Shown: positions 10,531-20,239 of the stretch, piece by piece
Layout of the letters: each line of letters begins with the position of its first letter
Numbering within the stretch: position 1 is the first letter of the stretch
Source of the DNA: Eumeta japonica
Lineage: Eukaryota; Arthropoda; Insecta; Lepidoptera; Psychidae
Assembly (NCBI GenBank): GCA_005406025.1
Contig: BGZK01001404.1
Coordinates: forward strand, 62,001 to 126,000
Direction of reading: 5' to 3'
DNA: 64,000 bases
The notes under the pieces: generated by a model
Told to the model about the DNA's origin: nothing
Database searches by the model: none
What the model saw: the letters and a program-made list of their open reading frames with translations, nothing else
Made by a program: the position numbers and the translations under genes

Positions 10531-10690
10531 ATAAATATTTTTATAATTAAATTGATTATGTATCTGTAAATTGCTCTTTAAATTATTCGTATCGGTCCTT
10601 TTGTTTATAAATTACAAGAGGTTTGTTAATTTAAAAAAATATAAAAATGCGCGGTGTGCGCAAACAGACCTACCCTTAATTTATTAGTTA

Positions 10691-11235
10691 CCCACAAACC
10701 TTATTTTGTATAAACTAGCCACAAATCAAATCATGATATTAATTATTAACCAACTAAATAGTTTCTTAATTAAGGTCGAGTGTCTCTCGAACGCCCACCG
10801 CCACAGCACCTTACATAGTGGACGTCACCGAGGTGCGGGAGGGCAGTTTAGGTCTATGAATAAGGTACAGACAGCGCACGAAACTCTAGCGCTCTGAATT
10901 ACCTGCGAATAGTTCAGTGCGCAGGTTTAACCTTTCCCGAGCCTTCCTTATTCTCCCCCGCGTCCCTATTTTGCCACATCGCAATGCTGTCTTTCTGAAC
11001 AAAATGTGCGTATCTCACAGGTACGCATACGAAAGTCCAGACATGTCGAGCGTTCGCAGCGGCTTGAACAAAACATTAGAAATACGCGAGCTGGCGAGAG
11101 GAACCCAAGCACTGAACATTTCCGACGGCTTAGGGCATAAAGAGAAAGACAACGTGCGTCAATAAATAGAATTTACGTTCAAATTTTTGCTCATAGTAAG
11201 AAATTGGCTATCAAGTACTATCCGCAGATTGACTA
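10691..11235. other. Unassigned block of higher GC between two LINE copies
   Basis: This 0.5-kb block is less AT-rich than its flanks. An open frame runs 10917-11165 on the plus strand, but its first ATG is internal (MCVSHRYAYESPDMSS). I recognise nothing in it. It could be LINE 5' UTR or host DNA. Confidence 0.3.
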
Positions 11236-11500
11236 TGCTCAATAGACTTTCATTCGAATCGAAGCCATAATTAATATCTGGGTCCTCATATCGATAAACA
11301 CACCGATATGATGATCCCATTGAAGTTTATTATCTAAAGTAAAACCTAGGAATGCAGTAGTGACAACAAGCTCTAATTCCCCATTTCTTACTTTAATAAG
11401 AAATTCTGGTTCTATTTTTAAATAGAACCAGATCATTTTTCATATGCGAAGTGAATATTTCACACATTTTCTTTTCTTCCTATTAAAAAGTAAATAATTA
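11236..11500 (-). pseudogene. Older LINE copy, RT C-terminal fragment
   Basis: The minus strand encodes VRNGELELVVTTAFLGFTLD followed by NKLQWDHHIG. This matches VRNKELEFVNSTVFLGITLD and NRLQWGPHIS of the RT in the 6-10.7 kb LINE. It is a diverged, truncated second copy in the same orientation. Stops bound it on both sides. Confidence 0.7.
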
Positions 11501-11880
11501 TTATAAACTTAGTAAGTAAATTATTAGAAGTAAAGTATGTAGTGCAACAATACTCTGGGCAGGTGTAAAAGTTTTTTTATTTTCATATTTATTGTACAGT
11601 TCTGGCCTGTAAGTGGGATCGATGCAGTCCGCCTGATCACTCGGTACAACGTCACAGACAAAATCATTATATTAGAATTTGAATTAAAGTTGTATGTTCG
11701 AATTGTGCAGTTCTTTCTTGTAAATTATTTAGCAAATGTTTTAATTGGTTCTGCTAATGCCGGTACTCAGATTCCTTACGAGTAACTTCAACCTCGTATA
11801 GTTATATTTTACAAAATAATTATTTATTTTGTTTTTTAAAATAAAATTTCATATACTTAAAATTTAGTTGTTTTATCGTT
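11501..11880. other. Interior of the older LINE copy, unreadable
   Basis: No RT or endonuclease motif can be read here. The jump from ORF1 to RT C-terminus across less than 0.4 kb means most of ORF2 was deleted in this copy. Confidence 0.4.
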
Positions 11881-12375
11881 TTTATGATCGCCTAATAATT
11901 TTATTTATATTAAAAATCTTACTAATTAAAAAAATTATCTTATTATAATTTAAATTCAAACAGGGATTCAGCATGTCAGACGCTTCCATACCATTGTGTA
12001 TTGAATCGCACAACTTAACTGTCTCGTCCATTTTATACATACCCATTTCGTGTTGCAATTTATCCGTTTGCATTCTATTACTGTGATTGAATTTGCAGAA
12101 GGAAGTGTTCATAATGCTCTCGACCGTCGTTCATTTCATTGACCAGCGTTCGTAAGCGAGTGCGCTGATCAGTGAAGTCATTACACTTAATGTCTGATTC
12201 GGCTAATTCGGCTTTCAATTTGGTATTTAAAAACATGACTGATTGTATCACTATTTCGTGGTCATTGCGTTCACTCACGAGTCTGTTGCAAATTCTTTGG
12301 ATACTTAAGTTCTAGTAAAGTTGTTTTCAATTTTTGTTTCAAATCACGAATAGTCGGTCTGTGACTCATGATGTA
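11881..12375 (-). pseudogene. Older LINE copy, ORF1 N-terminal fragment
   Basis: The minus strand begins near 12370 with an ATG frame (MSHRPTIRDLKQKLKTTLLE). It passes through a Glu/Lys-rich helical segment and then reads SFCKFNHSN and TDKLQHEMGMYKMDETVKLC. The last matches MEKLQHELDLCRVNETVRLC of ORF1 at 9979-10530. It ends with INKIIRRS, matching NKFIRRSK. It shows that this ORF1 family may start upstream of the part preserved in the better copy. Frameshifts near 12080-12110 break it. Confidence 0.6.
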
Positions 12376-12479
12376 TAGAGTAAATGAAAACTCAAAATGT
12401 CAAAAAAATATAAAATAGTTTGTTATATAATTAACGGAAAAAAAACAGCCGGACAGCCGCGCTCTTAGCGATAATTTGT

Positions 12480-12846
12480 AAATAAATGTATAATTTTATA
12501 ACCTAGCCTGTTTTATAAAACGGACTAGGTTAAGAATTCTTTTGTATTTTTATTGCATTGTGTGTGTTAATTAAATATTCCGAATAGTTGTGTTTTTGTT
12601 ACCCGGGTAGGGATTAGTTGTAAGGAATTATATGTTTTGTCTATTTTTGTATATTTATCGTGTTTTTTTGGAATACTTCTTGATTTGCTTGAGTTTTGCC
12701 GTATTTTAATTATAAATACAAAATCATTGTGATGTGGTAAAAAAAAGCTGGTTTTGCAGAACTAGCATTGGATTTTTCCTGGCACATCAGGACCTGTTGG
12801 CCAAACTTGCACTTGAATAATTGAAACTTGAACTTGAAACTTGAAT
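12480..12846 (+). repeat. Probable LINE 3' UTR with TTGAAAC-type tail
   Basis: The stretch ends at 12810-12846 in imperfect repeats ACTTGAATAATTGAAACTTG, as in the microsatellite-like tails of CR1/jockey-group LINEs. The body before it is non-coding. The jockey-like copy starts right after it. Confidence 0.4.
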
Positions 12847-12847
12847 A

Positions 12848-14430
12848 ATGCCACAAGCACCCGGGTGCGCCGATCCCCCCGTTGGACGTCTTAAACCCAA
12901 AAGTCTCTCAGTGCTTACCTTTAACGCGCCCCGTAACAATATAACCAACTTACGTTTGTGCGTCCTAATAATAAATAATAAAACTGATCATAATAAAGCT
13001 GAGTGCTTTGCTGACAGCATCGTGCAACAATGCTCCTACACATGCTCCCTATACGACCCACAACACGTACACCGGATCGAGGAGAAAGTTCGACAAGAAA
13101 TCTCCTTCGACCCAAGGACGATCTCACTGGATGAAGTCAATCCCACATCAAAAACTCAACACCCGAAAGGCACCGGTCCTGGACGGCATCAAAAATAAAA
13201 TAATAAAATGCTTTTCTCTGCCGCTAATGGCTCTGCTGGTCGCTATATTCAACGCGCGCCTCAAAAACTGCTACTTCCCACCTAGTTGTAAAATAACAAT
13301 CATAATAGGCATCCCAAAACCGGAAAAACCACGCGACCTCCCCTCCAGCTACAGATCAATCAGTCTCCTAAGCGATCTGGGCAAACTATACGAAATCTTG
13401 AAAACGCGCTTAAGCAATCATCTATTAAACACAGGCCTTATAATAAACGAACAATTCGGATTTTGACCCTAACACTCATGCCCTCAACAAGCTCTCCGTC
13501 TAGTCGAACACATCTCGTGGAGCTTCAAAAGGAAACAGAAAACAGTGGCAGTATTTTTCGATCTAGCAAAAGCCCTTGATAGGATTTGGCACACGGGCCT
13601 AATACACAAACTCTATACCCTAGAGGTACCAAATCATCTGATAATAATCATACACAGCTATATCAGTAATAGAGATTTCACGTTTCGGCACGAACACACT
13701 TATTCTTTCAAACGACCCATCAGAGCGGGAGTGCCTCAAAGTTCAACGCTCTTGCCGCTTCTGTACTCCACATTCACAAATGACATTCCGCAACCGCAAA
13801 CAGGCATTCAACTCACGCTCTTCGCTGACGACACAACACTACTCAGGTAGCTGTAGTGTAGGAGATATAGTACCGCGCCTCCAGCGAGCCATTGACGAGC
13901 TAACGTAATGGTTTCAACTCTGGAGGATCGAGGTTGATCCGGAGAAATCAGCAGCAATTTATTTCAACTGCAGTATGAAAAAGAGGACTCGAGTAGTCCC
14001 GGTAAACACCGCCATTCTTCGCATGTTAAATACCCCCATTCCGTGGCAACACAATTATAAATACCTCGGCATCACATTGGATAAACATCTCCACTTCAGA
14101 GATTAGTTGCCTAACACGTCAGATATGATCTTTGCAATGTACTAAATGACCTTCAAGTCATCCAAAACAATTTTAATAGAAGAGCGACAGACGCACGGTG
14201 GTACATCAAGAACCTGTTCTCCAGAGGATCTAGAACTCCCTACCATATTTAAGTACATGAAGGTCGCATCAGAGCGATTCTTCAGCATAGCTATCAATCA
14301 CCCCAATCTATTGATTTTATCTGCTGCTTGTTACGAGGCACCTCCCGCAAATCACTTTATTAGAATGCCACGGAATGTTTTTACAAACCCGCCCGATGAC
14401 CTTAAAAAACCGATGAAAAATTAAACAATG
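12848..14430 (+). mobile_element. Jockey-like LINE fragment with reverse transcriptase
   Basis: A 5'-truncated non-LTR element of about 1.6 kb. It holds the endonuclease-RT linker, most of the RT and a C-terminal stretch. No target-site duplication was found. It lies head to tail behind another LINE tail. Confidence 0.75.
13008..14430 (+). pseudogene. Jockey-like reverse transcriptase, broken
   Basis: Readable RT blocks in order: KAPVLDGIKNKIIKC (linker), IIIGIPKPEKPRDLPSSYRS then ISLLSDLGKLYEILKTRL (fingers, 13300-13410), NEQFGF with a TGA and a TAA just after it (13464 and 13470), VAVFFDLAKALDRIWHTGLI (13545-13605), RAGVPQSSTLLPLLY (near 13730) and LTLFADDTTLL (near 13815). Then come HNYKYLGITLDKHLHFRD (near 14050) and a C-terminal tail ending at about 14424. 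The FADD pair is kept, but GVPQGS has become GVPQSS and AFDR is ALDR. At least five stops are present, so it is inactive. Confidence 0.8.
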
Positions 14431-14459
14431 TACTTCAAAACTTATAGGAATAAAAGTTG

Positions 14460-14945
14460 GCCCCTAAATCAGTCAATCTCAAAAGGTTTAACTCCCGGGG
14501 CGCTCACCGTGCACCGGTGTCACCCAGAGGTACCGACCCACGTCGAAACCTCTCGTGACTCTTTATGCCGAGGGAATCCAAGCGGAATCCCGTAGGAGAG
14601 TCACACGCTGACGGCTTCTCTATGTCGATCGGTTGCGGCCGTTAAGACTGACGATAGCCCCTGCGGTGACAGCGGAAGTTTATCGGATGTTTTTGGTCCG
14701 TGAAAGTCGGACACAACCCACGCATGCGGGTGCGTGGGAGCTCATAAGATTTTCTATCGCCTTCTCCCTGCAAGGAGAAAACTAAAAAAAAGTGCATCCG
14801 TTGCAGTTGTATTACGACCGCCACTTGTGAATCTCGTGAGGCGACTGTGAAGGAAATCCGAAGTGCGGGCTCACGCGGCGGGGCTGAAATCGCCGGCACA
14901 TTTATTGATATGGGGATCGAACCTACGACATACACTGCCGCGGCG
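14460..14945 (-). mobile_element. Retroposon-like segment with a tRNA-type B box
   Basis: The segment is distinctly GC-richer than its flanks. Near 14905-14925 the minus strand carries GTAGGTTCGATCCCC, a near-perfect pol III B box (GGTTCGANTCC). No clear A box was found upstream. It could be the head of a tRNA-derived SINE or part of a larger LINE. An AT-rich tract near 14785 follows on the minus strand. Confidence 0.4.
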
Positions 14946-15300
14946 TTGTGTTGTAGAAGTCAAACTCACTACAAGTTACACGCGGAAATTAATATTGTGT
15001 AAAAATCTTGAATAAAGTGTTACTTAAGAAAATATACACATATTATATTTACAATAAGTTAAATAGGAAACCATAACACATAAAATTCAATGATTAAGGT
15101 CTCATTTATTAAACAAATATTGTAAATAATTTCTTTAGATACCTTGCAAAAAAAAAACATAATGTTCGACGAAATTAATAAAGATAAACGTGATTGTTAG
15201 AATAAAGAGGAAATCGATTAAAACAATATACACATAAAAATGAGATATTAAATTAATAGCGAGAGAAAAATAAGACAAAATTAATTGTTTACGATAATTT
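14946..15300. other. AT-rich, nothing seen
   Basis: No motif or ORF. Confidence 0.4.
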
Positions 15301-15304
15301 CAGT

Positions 15305-15957
15305 TAGTCGTGAGGTTGGCGTGAACGTTCTAAGGGCTTATAACCTACTTGCTATTCCAGCTACAAAGCTAGAACAGCAAGTAGGTGTGACGACTATTAT
15401 TATTAAACTTGTATAAACTAAAGTGCATCACCAAGAAAGCATATCTTCATAACACTTATGTCCTTTTATTTAGAAACAGTATTTCGGTAATAAATCAAAA
15501 AAAGTATATCCGATCATGTTCAATATAATTTTCATACAAAGTATTTATTAAGCGTTACCTCCATTATTATTTTCATATTTTTTGGACATACGGTTTAAAA
15601 AACAGAGGCGGGAGGGGACAATTTCTGCAAATTTCAGAGTGATTATTTCCGAATCTATTCGTGTAATCAAAAGAAATGCTTAAAAACCTTAAAGCGTTTG
15701 TAAAAGATCTGTCGAAATATGTTCATCACGTTGATGTTAGCTAAACAAATTTTTTTCATCTTCTGTATGGTGTGCCCCCTCTAGAAATATTTATTTTTGG
15801 TATGTAATCACCAAACAAGTAGCGGCTTATGCAAGACACCTACAATATAAATGTCACTAATATACGTTTTGCAGTTTTTAAATAAAATGCCTGTGACGTA
15901 CGGACGGACATAACGGAACCATAAGGGTTCCGTTTTTGCCATTTTGACTCGGAACTT
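15305..15957 (+). repeat. REP-A dispersed repeat, copy 1
   Basis: The segment matches 20240-20805 almost end to end. Shared stretches include GTATTTATTAAGCG then TTACCTCC, TTTTTTGGACATACGGTTTA and TGCCCCCTCTAGA. It ends near AAGGGTTCCGTTTTTGCCAT. I recall tails of this kind as a common lepidopteran repeat. It has no coding capacity. Inverted relatives lie at 16130-16605 and 60300-60605. An 11-bp hairpin (ACTTGCTATTC / GAACAGCAAGT) marks its left end near 15345. Confidence 0.7.
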
Positions 15958-16129
15958 TAAAGATGCAGTACTCTATTTTATTAACTATATACTTGGAATT
16001 ACAAAACACCGTATTGAGCGTATTAAATGCATACAGAGATCACAAAACACAGTATTTAATCTTATTAACTGTTACAAATTACAAAAGTAAATATTAAACA
16101 CAAATAACAAAAATAAATATTTTTAAAAT

Positions 16130-16605
16130 GATGCTTCATACATATAACACAAACTGAAAAAAATTTTTTCAGCAAATATCAACTTATTTCACAATTTTCG
16201 ACAGTTCTTTTAAAAACATTTTAAGATTTCTAAGCGATTTTTTGACTAATTGAAATATTTTTTTAAATAAACGCTTCGAAAATAGCAAAAATGTGTTTGT
16301 CTCCCTTTATTTTCTAAACCGTAAGTCCAAAAGACATGAAAAGAATCTCAAAGATAACCCCTAATAAATACATTAAATAAAAATTATTTTGAACATGATT
16401 GAATACACCGTTTTTGAATTATTGCCGTAAACTGCATTTATCAATACAAGGATGTAAGTGCTATGAACATACGCTGTCTTGCCGGTGCACTTGAGTTTAC
16501 CCTAGTTTAAGAGTTCACATATCTACTTCTTCGTCTAGTTATAAGCCACTAAGTGCTTATACCTATTGTGTGCAGGAATCGTGGAAAAAAGCGTAACCTA
16601 GTACA
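16130..16605 (-). repeat. REP-A dispersed repeat, inverted copy 2
   Basis: Read on the minus strand it matches copy 1 through GCACTTACATCCTTGTATTG, then GGTGTATTCAATCATGTTCA and TTTTGGACTTACGGTTTAGA. It lacks the last third of the element. With copy 1 it forms a loose inverted pair about 170 bp apart. Confidence 0.65.
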
Positions 16606-17330
16606 TATTTTCGTCTGTAATGTTTTTCTTTATAATATCTGAAATGCATTACAGACATTTGCATAATGTCTGCAAACTTAAACCTAACTTTGCCGGTTTT
16701 TTAATGTTTATCAAAAATAGTGTTTAGAGCCCGGTCCTGTTCTCCGTCATGATCGTGATGTCGGTTAGTAATTTTATGTCCAGTGGCTCATTGCGAGTGA
16801 TTATGAACAATTTATTTGTTAGCAAAATATCGAGCGAGTTGTAATTAAGTCATGTCAAAATTTCCGTTTGTCTGGTATCTGGCGACTTCGAGTGCGCCGG
16901 CTGTTGCTCTTTGAATTTATTCAAGAGATCCTTTTATTAAAACAAGTCTTGATTAAGCTGTTAAATCTACACATTGTGTTTACTGAACTTACCTACAATT
17001 AACATTTTGTAGGCCCTGTATCGTTTTCCTAACTTCCGAACATTCGAAACATCTGTAAAATTTATTTTGAAGACAAACTATCGTCCAATATAACGATGTT
17101 ACTTACTGAATACGTGCAGAAATTTCAGTAGGATAGAAAGTTGAATGATAATACGTAATTTATAGATATATACACGATAATTATACTACATGAAAGGGTC
17201 ATACATATCTCATTAGCTTCATCATCCGATTTCCTATTGAAGAACGGAAGCGTATCAAAAAACCAAAATATGAGGGACTCTCCCCGTAACCCCCTCGACC
17301 ACACGACATCCTCTGGCGGCAACCGATTGT
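16606..17330. other. No gene seen
   Basis: Non-coding. Minus-strand GTAAGT donor-like sites near 16990 and 17108 have no convincing open frame before them. Confidence 0.4.
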
Positions 17331-17340
17331 TTTAACTCGT

Positions 17341-17460
17341 ATGACTGTATACGCGAGTATGTTTCGGCTAATCGCATCGTCGTCGCACGATAAGAGCGTT
17401 GCACCGTTACGCAATGTTTTATCGCAGACGAGACGCGCGCGCAGGTGCGTGACCTTCGGC
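17341..17460 (+). CDS. Candidate first coding exon in a CpG-rich island
   Basis: An ATG at 17341 opens MTVYASMFRLIASSSHDKSV and runs to a CAG|GTGCGT donor-like site near 17442. The frame also stays open to 17595 (84 aa), turning Arg-rich. It lies at the start of a CpG-rich island (17330-18210). The protein is not recognised, third-position GC is mixed, and a chance ORF in GC-rich DNA is equally likely. Confidence 0.2.
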
Positions 17461-17479
17461 GACGCCCCCCGCCGGCGGT

Positions 17480-17960
17480 CGGGACGTCCATCACCGCGAA
17501 CTACGACCACTAGAAAGAATAGCGAACGGCTCGAGCGAAGGCGCGTGCCGACACTCGGTGCCGGTGCGGCCGCCACCGGCACGCGTCGTCAGTGACACGG
17601 GCGCCGTGGAATTGTGCGCACGTCGTTTTGTGTTTTCGAACGTCGGCCTTAACAGTGCCTTACAATCATTACGAACTTAAACATTCGATTCAGCTTCTGA
17701 AAGTAACCGTCGATCGTAGTCGTTAACGAATTCCGTTTTGAGTAGCGCGAGTCGCCGGCGTGCGGCGGAGCTCGACCCGTTTGTTTACAAACGGGAGTGC
17801 CGGCGGTCCCAGTGCGAGTGCGAATGCGCGTGCGGCACGCGCGTGCAGTGCGCGGCGAGTGCTGCGTGATGTGAGCGCGATGCGCGAAGCGAGCATGGCG
17901 CGTTCCCCGCGCCGCGCGGCGCCGCGCCGCGCCAGGAGCCGCTCCAGGGAACTCACCAGG
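17480..17960. promoter_or_regulatory. CpG-rich island, probable promoter region
   Basis: The block is strongly CpG- and GC-rich against an AT-rich background, with repeated GCGCG and CGCCGG runs. TCAGTG near 17590 resembles an insect initiator, and a CCCGTTTGTTTACAAACGGG perfect palindrome sits at 17776-17795. This suggests a promoter or 5' UTR on either strand. No TATA box stands out. Arg-rich ORFs in it are probably by-products of base composition. Confidence 0.4.
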
Positions 17961-17988
17961 CTTCGAACCCAACTTGGAAAAGGTCATT

Positions 17989-18207
17989 ATGTTATTCTGT
18001 TCTTCAACGCCTTATATGATCGTGCAGATGAACGCATCTGTACGACCATCTTTAGTCGATATAAAAATAAAAAGCTCCTCTAAGGATATTTCTGATTTAT
18101 TCGAAAACGGTCGAATAGAGTTCGAGTGTCCCCCACCTCCATACCCGGAGGTGGACGGCGCAGCGCCGGCAGTTAAGACGAGCTCTGAAGGAAGTACCCA
18201 AAATTGA
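17989..18207 (+). CDS. Candidate 72-aa protein with a PPPPY motif
   Basis: I do not recognise the protein. From the ATG at 17989 (A at -3) the frame runs 72 codons to a TGA. It holds a hydrophobic start (MLFCSSTPYMIVQM), a mixed middle (DIKIKSSSKDISDLFENGR) and ECPPPPYPEVDG. The last is a PPxY-type ligand for WW domains, as carried by many targets of NEDD4-family ubiquitin ligases (known of the motif; any function here is inference). An AATAAA signal lies at 18280-18285, 73 bp after the stop, so a one-exon gene or a last exon is possible. It follows directly on the CpG island. Confidence 0.35.
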   Translation: MLFCSSTPYMIVQMNASVRPSLVDIKIKSSSKDISDLFENGRIEFECPPPPYPEVDGAAPAVKTSSEGSTQN

Positions 18208-18289
18208 AACGCTGAAGAGAAGATAACATGTGCCTGATTTTTTGAATTACCTAAAATATGATGTATACATTAAATAGCAAATAAAGGAA

Positions 18290-18659
18290 CGATTGAATTA
18301 GAAACATATTGCTTGAAACAAAATGCGATACAAAATTTGTAGAGAATTTTATGCTCTTTTCGTATAAAATTTTCTACAAACTTATAATAATTTATTTATA
18401 TTATATCTAAAAATTTTCATAATAAATGAAACGTCATTTAAAGCCCAGGAATTGAGATATGTACAAAAAAAAACGACTAACTGCATGTCTGGCTACGCGC
18501 AGTGCAGGGCGAGTCCCGAACTGCCCGTCACATGCGGACTTAGCAGGAAGCTTTTGTTTTATATTATGAGTATATTAATTGAGTTCACGGTCTAACGGCT
18601 ACTAACTCCTAAATGCGCCCATATGGACGGTATTAAAGATGCTATTATTTTACGTTTCT
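18290..18659. other. No gene seen
   Basis: AT-rich spacer, with a short inverted pair (TTTTGTAGAGAATTTTATGC / GCATAAAATTCTCTAC-like) near 18335-18380. Confidence 0.35.
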
Positions 18660-19130
18660 AAAATTTGACACGGTCCATAAATTTATATTTACTACCCATT
18701 TTACGCAATGAACAATAACACCTAAGTAAATTTCAATGGAATTTGTACGAAATTTTGCTTTTTGGGGTATATTTGACTGTAATAAAAATAAGCATTTTAA
18801 AACTTAATATTTCTCAAACGGATCGCTGGATCGAAAAATGGTTTTCACAGACCACAGTGTTTCTGAATGAGCTATACGATGACGCCCCACACCAAGTCAC
18901 AGGTGAGAAAAAACTCATCTCACTCTACATGTAGGAAGGTAACGCAATTTGTTTTCAGATTTTATGCTATAATTTTGTCGGTGTGATATGTATATATATC
19001 CCAAATTACGCTTCTCTAGTAATAATAGTGCTAAAGCCGAGTCGCGGACAGCCATACAGACGGACAGACACGATGAAGCTCTAAGAGCTGTCTGTTGATT
19101 ATACAACCCTAAAAACCGATTTTTTGTGGT
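18660..19130 (+). repeat. REP-A-like repeat with transposon tail
   Basis: The segment ends in CGGACAGCCATACAGACGGA, CAGACACGATGAAGCTCTAA and AACCCTAAAAA. This is the same kind of tail as REP-A copies 1 and 3. The stretch around 18835-18910 (CAGACCACAGTGTTTCTGAA, then ACACCAAGTCACAGGTGAGA) is one I recall as repeated in moth genomes. The 63-aa frame across it lacks an ATG and is not a gene. Confidence 0.5.
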
Positions 19131-19194
19131 CTTTGCTTTGGAAATATCTCGACTCGCGTGCACGAGATTATAAGATTATTTTGAGCCAACTTAC

Positions 19195-19222
19195 GAGATG
19201 GGACAAAATTGTCACTCGACAT
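19195..19222 (-). CDS. Candidate first coding exon, minus strand
   Basis: On the minus strand an ATG (19222-19220) opens MSSDNFVPS and runs into a CTC|GTAAGT donor (exon end 19195). The DNA just upstream on that strand is the GC-rich block at 19260-19310 with a GGGGCGGGGCGGGGG GC-box-like run. That would suit a promoter and 5' UTR. The coding part is only 28 nt, so chance cannot be excluded, and no next exon was identified. Confidence 0.25.
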
Positions 19223-19229
19223 GTGAAGA

Positions 19230-19480
19230 CAAAAACATTTATCCTGAAGAGCTGCTCATAAGCAGCGCGCCGCCGCCGCTCGTCCCCCGCCCCGCCCCTG
19301 ACGCGCACTTTCCTTAACTATTCACTCGGCACTCGTAAAACTCCCTAACCGCCGACATTGTCGACACTCGCCATTGCCCAATCGTCTACCGCGGCTGTCG
19401 CGGCACCGCCCGCGCTGGCGGCGAGCTATTCCGCTCTTTTTCTGTTAGTTATTTCATTCCTAGCAACAACCCACGGTAAT
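19230..19480. promoter_or_regulatory. CpG-rich island
   Basis: GC-rich block inside AT-rich DNA, with GC-box-like runs at 19275-19300. A plus-strand frame here resembles a signal peptide (SALFLLVISFLATTHG) and meets a G|GTAATA site near 19475, but it has no ATG start. Probable regulatory DNA; strand unknown. Confidence 0.35.
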
Positions 19481-19544
19481 AATAATAAATATATGAAAAT
19501 CGTCAAAGAGGACATTGCACAAATTAAGTTCTGTGCTTTTTAAT

Positions 19545-20239
19545 GACGTATTATTTGTTGAATTCGATCTGGCGCGTGTCTAATGATTATTTGTCGTTTT
19601 GGTTCTGTTGGACAACCCGAGATATTGACCAAGGATATTTTCTTATATCGAGCTTCATTTAAATCTGTCAAAACTACTAGCGACCGACCCCGACTTGTCC
19701 GAGTGAGTTCTATTAATGTGGCGTCACTTAGGTTTAATAAGTACCTACTGCACCCACAATAACCTCATTGTGTGTGTCGTATGCGTAAAACATAAACAAA
19801 TTTCTTTGAAAATAGTGTCGATAGTTTTTTCTCATTCGACAATATCACATATTTAATTTCGCTGTCACACCCGAAAGGGACCTACATACATTATAGCTAC
19901 CCGTGTGAAAGTCCTCGATGCTCAAGTCGGTTACTGCAGCGTTCAAAGTTCGACCTGCGCTTAATTTAGGGTCGCGGAAAAAGATGGTTTTTATGGCGCA
20001 CTGGAGTCGTACAATTAAAGCGGCAGGTCCGCCGCGACGTCACGAATCGACGCGCCATCTCCGCTCGCGGTCATGATTTAAGTGGCAAACGCGCGTCCAT
20101 TGCATCTTGGAAATGGATTAATATTCCGCAAGAAGATGATAAGGTAAGCTACTTTTAATATCAGTTCGAGCCGAAGGTTGCAACGAGTTGAAAAATTCCG
20201 TATTTCGTTGTTATCATAGTGATCGTAATTACTATTAAA
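19545..20239. other. No gene seen; GC-richer patch near 19930-20100
   Basis: A GATAAG|GTAAGC donor-like site lies near 20140 and the frame before it is open for about 55 codons, but no ATG starts it. It could be an internal exon or chance. The acceptor was not found. Confidence 0.3.

Larger units (their letters stand above)
6055..10690 (-). mobile_element. Near full-length LINE of the jockey/CR1 group, minus strand
   Basis: This non-LTR retrotransposon of about 4.6 kb reads from about 10690 to 6055. The order is ORF1 (coiled coil, then SGNH-like domain), then ORF2 (APE endonuclease, then reverse transcriptase), then a 3' UTR with a hairpin, then a short A/T-rich tail with repeated TTTGAA units rather than poly(A). 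The tail type and the ORF1 domain order point to the CR1/Daphne side of the jockey superfamily; exact clade is inference. Only a few stops and frameshifts break it, so it is fairly young. The 5' end is approximate and no target-site duplication was identified. Confidence 0.8.

Noticed and set aside
17199..17582. 127-aa minus-strand ORF and nested shorter ones
   Set aside because: No ATG start in the long frame and Arg-rich composition explained by the CpG island.
17649..17987. 112-aa minus-strand ORF
   Set aside because: Arg/Ala-rich frame in GC-rich DNA without domain or splice support.
18743..18934. 63-aa ORF ending at a GTGAGA donor-like site
   Set aside because: Starts with TTG and lies in sequence I recognise as a dispersed moth repeat.
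19358..19543. Signal-peptide-like 61-aa ORF
   Set aside because: The apparent start is TTG. There is no ATG in frame upstream of the hydrophobic stretch.
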